Shown: one piece after another, positions 61,113 to 64,000 of the stretch
Layout of the letters: every line of letters starts with the position of its first letter
Numbering within the stretch: the stretch's first letter is position 1
Source: Bradyrhizobium sp. Ai1a-2
Lineage (GTDB): Bacteria > Pseudomonadota > Alphaproteobacteria > Rhizobiales > Xanthobacteraceae
NCBI RefSeq assembly: GCF_000426245.1
Contig: NZ_AUEZ01000027.1
Span: forward strand, 37,116-101,115
DNA length: 64,000 nucleotides
Direction: 5' to 3'
Translations under genes and position numbers: made by a program
Notes under the pieces: model-generated
Told to the model about the DNA's origin: nothing
Databases searched by the model: none
What the model saw: the letters and a program-made list of their open reading frames with translations, nothing else

Positions 61113-61811
61113 ATGATCATTCTCGCCATCGATACCGCGCTCGACGCCTGCTCCGCCGCGGTGCTCGACACCGCCGCAAACAAGCCGCTCGCGCTGGAAT
61201 CGCAACCGATGAAGCGCGGACACGCCGAGGCGCTGATGCCGCTGATCGCGCGGGTGATGAAAGAGAGTGGCATCGCCTTCACCGCGCTCGATCGCATTGC
61301 CGTCACCACTGGCCCGGGCAGCTTCACCGGACTACGCGTCGGCCTGTCGGCGGCGCGCGGCATCGCGTTGGCGGCTGGCAAGCCCGTCGTTGGCATCACC
61401 ACGCTGACCGCCTATGCCGCGCCTGTTGTCGCCGAAAACCGCGAGCATCCGATCATCTCCGCGATCGATGCGCGGCACGACCATGTCTATTTCCAGGTGG
61501 TGAGCGGCGACGGCAGCCCGCTGGTCAAGCCGAAAGTGGCGCCGATCGCGGAGGCGATCGAGGCCGCGCAGCTTGGCGGGCCGCATCTGGTCGGCAATGC
61601 CGCAAAAATCCTAGCCGACCGCTGGCCGGCCGAGACGACGCCGCCCTCCACGGTCGATACCCAGGCTGCGCCCGACATCACCTGGGTCGCCTGGGTCGGC
61701 GCGGCCGTCGATCCCGAAGCGGCGCCGGCGCGGCCGTTCTATCTGCGCGCGCCCGACGCGAAGCCGCCGGCCAACCCGCTACTCGACGTCGCGCAATCGA
61801 CGGCGTCATGA
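61113..61811 (+). CDS. tsaB: tRNA threonylcarbamoyladenosine biosynthesis protein TsaB
   Basis: 232 residues. ASKHA-fold beginning MIILAIDTALDACSAAVLD, then HAEALMPLIARVMKESGI and AVTTGPGSFTGLRVGLSAARGIALAAGKPVVGI, which identify TsaB (YeaZ). TsaB forms the complex with TsaD and TsaE that makes t6A37 in ANN-decoding tRNAs. Its stop overlaps the rimI start (ATGA). Just before the start codon there is a short tandem of CGCCATTC units. Confidence 0.96.
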   Translation: MIILAIDTALDACSAAVLDTAANKPLALESQPMKRGHAEALMPLIARVMKESGIAFTALDRIAVTTGPGSFTGLRVGLSAARGIALAAGKPVVGITTLTAYAAPVVAENREHPIISAIDARHDHVYFQVVSGDGSPLVKPKVAPIAEAIEAAQLGGPHLVGNAAKILADRWPAETTPPSTVDTQAAPDITWVAWVGAAVDPEAAPARPFYLRAPDAKPPANPLLDVAQSTAS

Positions 61812-62293
61812 TGGCCTGGCTTTCCGAATGGTTCGGCCGCGGCACGCCGGCGGTCGAAGCCGCAACTGTGCGCGACGCACCGCGGCTGGCGCAGTTGCAC
61901 GGCGCCTCGTTTCATCGCGGCTGGGGCGAAGGCGAGTTCGAGATCATGCTCAGCGAGCGCAACACGCTGGTGCATCGGCTGCGGCTCGGGCGCAAGGTCA
62001 TCGGCTTTGCGGTGTCGCGGATGGGAGCCGATGAAGCGGAAATCCTGTCGATCGCGATCGATTCCAGCCAGCGCGGCCGCGGCCTGTCGCGCAATTTGTT
62101 GCTGACGCATCTAGGCCATCTTGCCGGCCGCGGCGTGCGCACTGTTTTCCTCGAGGTCGAGGAAAACAACCAGCCGGCGCGACGGCTCTATGAACGGGCC
62201 GGATTTGCCGTCGTCGGTCGTCGCGAACGCTATTACAAGCAGCCCGGTGGGGAACATTTGAATGCGCTTCTGATGCGCCGTGACTTGTCGTAA
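61808..62293 (+). CDS. rimI: Ribosomal protein S18-alanine N-acetyltransferase (RimI-type GNAT)
   Basis: 161 residues, starting at 61808 or at the next ATG (61811), overlapping the tsaB stop. The GNAT core is clear: EAEILSIAIDSSQRGRGLSRNLLLTHL (acetyl-CoA loop Q-R-G-R-G) and VFLEVEENNQPARRLYERAGFAVVGRRERYY. Adjacency to tsaB is the usual context of RimI, which acetylates the N-terminal Ala of S18. The N-terminus is about ten residues longer than in E. coli RimI. Confidence 0.93.
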   Translation: MMAWLSEWFGRGTPAVEAATVRDAPRLAQLHGASFHRGWGEGEFEIMLSERNTLVHRLRLGRKVIGFAVSRMGADEAEILSIAIDSSQRGRGLSRNLLLTHLGHLAGRGVRTVFLEVEENNQPARRLYERAGFAVVGRRERYYKQPGGEHLNALLMRRDLS

Positions 62294-62345
62294 CATGCGG
62301 GCAGTGGCAGAACAGTCTTGCCCTGCCCTTCAAGGCTGAAGAAAC

Positions 62346-62795
62346 ATGGCTCCGCTGAAATCCCCGTCTGCGATGAAGAACACCGGCATCGAGGCGCGCT
62401 GCGCCGCGACCGGCATGCGCATGACCGAGCAGCGCCGCGTCATCGCGCGCGTGCTGGCCGAATCGGTGGATCATCCCGACGTCGAGGAACTTTACCGGCG
62501 CTGCGTCGCGGTCGACGACAAGATCTCGATCTCGACCGTCTACCGCACCGTCAAACTGTTCGAGGATGCCGGCATCATCGAGCGCCACGACTTTCGCGAG
62601 GGCCGCGCGCGCTATGAGCAGATGCCCGACAGCCATCACGACCACCTGATCAATCTGCGCGATGGCAAAGTGATCGAATTCACCTCGGAAGAGATCGAGA
62701 AATTGCAGGCGGAGATCGCCCGCAAGCTCGGCTACAAGCTGGTCGACCACCGGCTCGAACTGTATTGCGTCCCGTTGGACGAAGATAAGTCGTGA
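62346..62795 (+). CDS. fur: Fur-family metal-responsive regulator
   Basis: 149 residues; the ATG at 62373 is an alternative start. Winged-helix part: MRMTEQRRVIARVLAESVDHPDVEELYRRCVAVDDKISISTVYRTVKLFEDAGIIERHDF. Metal sites: YEQMPDSHHDHLINLRDGKVIEF and the C-terminal LELYCVPL. The CxxC structural zinc pairs of enterobacterial Fur are missing, as in the rhizobial Fur/Mur group that answers to manganese or iron. Same strand as rimI, 52 bases after it. A Fur paralogue such as Irr is less likely because the heme motif is absent. Confidence 0.92.
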   Translation: MAPLKSPSAMKNTGIEARCAATGMRMTEQRRVIARVLAESVDHPDVEELYRRCVAVDDKISISTVYRTVKLFEDAGIIERHDFREGRARYEQMPDSHHDHLINLRDGKVIEFTSEEIEKLQAEIARKLGYKLVDHRLELYCVPLDEDKS

Positions 62796-62797
62796 CA

Positions 62798-62848
62798 TAG
62801 CGTTTTCGGGCGAAGTGGATAGTGGTTCGCGTGAAGAAAACGCGTCAA
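62798..62848. repeat. R2 repeat, partial copy overlapping a gene start
   Basis: AGCGTTTTCGGGCGAAGTGG ... GAAGAAAACGCGTCAA corresponds to the first half of R2. The GTG start codon of the HAD gene, and its first eight or nine codons, lie inside it. Confidence 0.8.
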
Positions 62849-63529
62849 CGAGAAATTCCCGATCTCATCATTTTCGATTGCGATGGCGTGCTGGTCGACA
62901 GCGAAGTCATTTCCTGTCGCGCGCATGCCGAGGTGCTGACGCGTCACGGCTATCCGATCACGTCGGAACAGGTCTTCCATCGTTTCCTCGGTCGCTCGAC
63001 GCGCCAGGCGAATCTCGAAATCGAGGCCGAACTCGGCCGCGCCCTTCCGGATGATTTCCACACGCAATTGCAGGACGAACTGTTCCGTTCCTTTGAGGCC
63101 GATCTGCAGGCGGTGCCGCACATTCACGCCGCGCTCGACCGGATTGCGCAGCCCGTTTGCGTGGCATCCAGCGGCTCACCGCAACGCATGCGAGTCAGCC
63201 TTGGCCGCACCGCTCTCCACGAACGATTTGCGCCGAACATCTTTTCGGCCGTACAGGTCAAGAACGGCAAGCCGGCGCCCGATCTGTTCCTGTTCGCGGC
63301 CGAACAGATGAAGGTGGCGCCCGCGCGCTGTCTCGTGGTCGAGGACAGCCTCCCCGGCATCACAGCCGCCAGCGCCGCCGGGATGATGGTGCTCGGCTTT
63401 TGCGGCGGCAGCCATTGCGGGCCGGGCCATGCCGAGGTGCTGCGCGCGGCCGGCGCCACGATGACGTTTGCGGACATGCGGCAACTGCCCGCGCTGATTG
63501 AAAGCGGCGCCATCGCAGCCACAATTTGA
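62822..63529 (+). CDS. HAD-superfamily (subfamily IA) phosphatase
   Basis: 235 residues from a GTG at 62822; a second GTG at 62831 is possible. Motif I IIFDCDGVLVDSE, motif II VASSGSPQ, motif III KPAPDLFLFAA and motif IV VVEDSLPGITAASAAGM are intact, with the C1 cap between I and II as in beta-phosphoglucomutase/GPH-like enzymes. It dephosphorylates or isomerises a small phosphometabolite in the cytoplasm. The first eight or nine residues (VRVKKTRQR) are encoded by an R2 repeat that has taken over the start region. The gene is followed by a palindrome and a full R2 copy. Confidence 0.9.
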   Translation: MVRVKKTRQREIPDLIIFDCDGVLVDSEVISCRAHAEVLTRHGYPITSEQVFHRFLGRSTRQANLEIEAELGRALPDDFHTQLQDELFRSFEADLQAVPHIHAALDRIAQPVCVASSGSPQRMRVSLGRTALHERFAPNIFSAVQVKNGKPAPDLFLFAAEQMKVAPARCLVVEDSLPGITAASAAGMMVLGFCGGSHCGPGHAEVLRAAGATMTFADMRQLPALIESGAIAATI

Positions 63530-63531
63530 AC

Positions 63532-63575
63532 CGTCATTCCGGGGCCGATGCGCAGCATCGAACCCGGAATCTTGA
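63532..63575. terminator. CATTCCGGGG...CCCGGAATC palindrome after HAD gene
   Basis: ATTCCGGG and CCCGGAAT enclose CGATGCGCAGCATCG, itself a palindrome, 8 bases after the stop. It is a likely terminator and the same box type as 55109-55149. Confidence 0.6.
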
Positions 63576-63585
63576 GATTTGGGGG

Positions 63586-63687
63586 GCATTTTCGGTTCTG
63601 ATTGAATCGGAACCGAAGCTCCAGATTCTTGTTTTGACGCGTTTTCTTCACGCGAACCGGTATCCACTTCGCTCGAAAACGCTCTAG
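63586..63687. repeat. R2 repeat, full reverse-oriented copy
   Basis: The reverse complement of 35725-35831 with a few changes, from GCATTTTCGGTTCTGATTG to CGCTCGAAAACGCTCTAG. The insertion sequence that follows begins at or just after its terminal CTAG. Confidence 0.85.
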
Positions 63688-64000
63688 GTCGTGTGGACAA
63701 TTACCTTAGCCAGAGCAGTGTTGCGGCGATAGCGACGACGGCGAAGTAATTTCGTGCCGTTTTTTCGTAGCGCGTAGCAACGCGCCTGAAACGCTTCAGT
63801 TTCGAGAAGCAGCATTCGATCAGATGACGCTCGGCATAGAGGGGTTTGTTGAGCGGATATTTGATTGCCCGTGAGGGATTGTTCGGAATGACGGCTTGAG
63901 CGCCTTTTGCGGCGATCGCGGATCGCAACGCATCGGAATCGTAGGCCGCATCGCCCATCACGACCTCCGCTGGGAGCCCCTCGATGAGCGGCTGGGCCTG
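63688..64000 (-). mobile_element. IS5-type insertion sequence, left part (cut by window end)
   Basis: It starts next to the CTAG of the R2 copy, with GTCGTGTGGACAATTACC as likely terminal sequence, and contains the C-terminus of a transposase. The other end and the second terminal repeat lie outside the window, so limits are tentative. Confidence 0.6.
63701..64000 (-). CDS. IS5-family transposase, C-terminal 99 residues (5' part outside window)
   Basis: The minus-strand frame is open to the window end. It reads QAQPLIEGLPAEVVMGDAAYDSDALRSAIAAKGAQAVIPNNPSRAIKYPLNKPLYAERHLIECCFSKLKRFRRVATRYEKTARNYFAVVAIAATLLWLR. GDAAYDSDALR carries the second catalytic Asp region and RHLIECCFSKLKRFRRVATRYEK the catalytic Glu with its Y-R-E-K-like block, both typical of DDE transposases of the IS5 family. 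There is no sign of decay in the visible part. Confidence 0.88.
   Translation of the reverse strand, partial: QAQPLIEGLPAEVVMGDAAYDSDALRSAIAAKGAQAVIPNNPSRAIKYPLNKPLYAERHLIECCFSKLKRFRRVATRYEKTARNYFAVVAIAATLLWLR

Overview
The window looks like part of the chromosome of a Bradyrhizobium-like alphaproteobacterium (Bradyrhizobiaceae). The evidence is high GC, a dnaA-dnaN-recF-gyrB block, a murJ-trpS-usp-nfu-tsaB-rimI-fur block, several families of GC-rich palindromic intergenic repeats, and CtrA-type TTAA-N7-TTAA boxes. The genus assignment comes from recognising families and gene order; no search was run. I saw no rRNA, tRNA or CRISPR array.

Layout. 1-7.8 kb holds the replication genes (3' end of dnaA, dnaN, recF, gyrB), with a convergent OafA-type O-acyltransferase between recF and gyrB. 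7.85-9.4 kb holds a truncated DedA relic and a redoxin-like/2-oxoglutarate oxygenase fusion. 9.4-13.7 kb is a minus-strand operon: Bug-type binding protein, [2Fe-2S] subunit, molybdopterin hydroxylase subunit, leaderless ModA-like protein. 13.9-18.9 kb holds a YfhO-type membrane protein, then a LysR regulator divergent from a Tat-exported aldo/keto reductase with a palindromic T-N11-A site between them. 19.2-24 kb holds a MurA homologue with Asp in place of the catalytic Cys, a short DUF305-like protein, a MATE exporter coupled to a DUF2867 protein, and an exported ankyrin protein. 24-26.5 kb is a PQQ alcohol dehydrogenase with a di-heme cytochrome c. 26.6-28.8 kb holds an RlpA-like protein, an FUSC protein and a duplicated FUSC fragment. 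28.9-35.6 kb holds an MmgE/PrpD protein, an MBOAT/SGNH pair, pirin, purC and an enoyl-CoA hydratase.

35.6-44.7 kb looks like an accessory island, with visibly less GC-rich third positions and repeat elements at its edges. It carries a zinc-ribbon/adenylate cyclase/AAA/TPR protein, then a cytochrome P450 followed by a membrane-anchored DyP peroxidase whose reading frame is broken. 44.7-48.7 kb holds a SulP-STAS-cNMP transporter, an alpha/beta hydrolase and an HD-domain protein.

48.7-51.5 kb contains a coiled-coil protein and a convergent ftsZ paralogue. Both have a CtrA consensus box in their upstream region, which suggests a small cell-cycle-controlled division module. 51.5-56.9 kb holds gabD, a small conserved protein, a class C beta-lactamase-like hydrolase, an 870-bp gene-free stretch with a large structured element and three palindromes, and a PfkB adenosine kinase. 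57-62.8 kb is the murJ to fur housekeeping block. The window ends with a HAD phosphatase whose start lies in a repeat, a full repeat copy, and an IS5-type transposase cut off by the window end.
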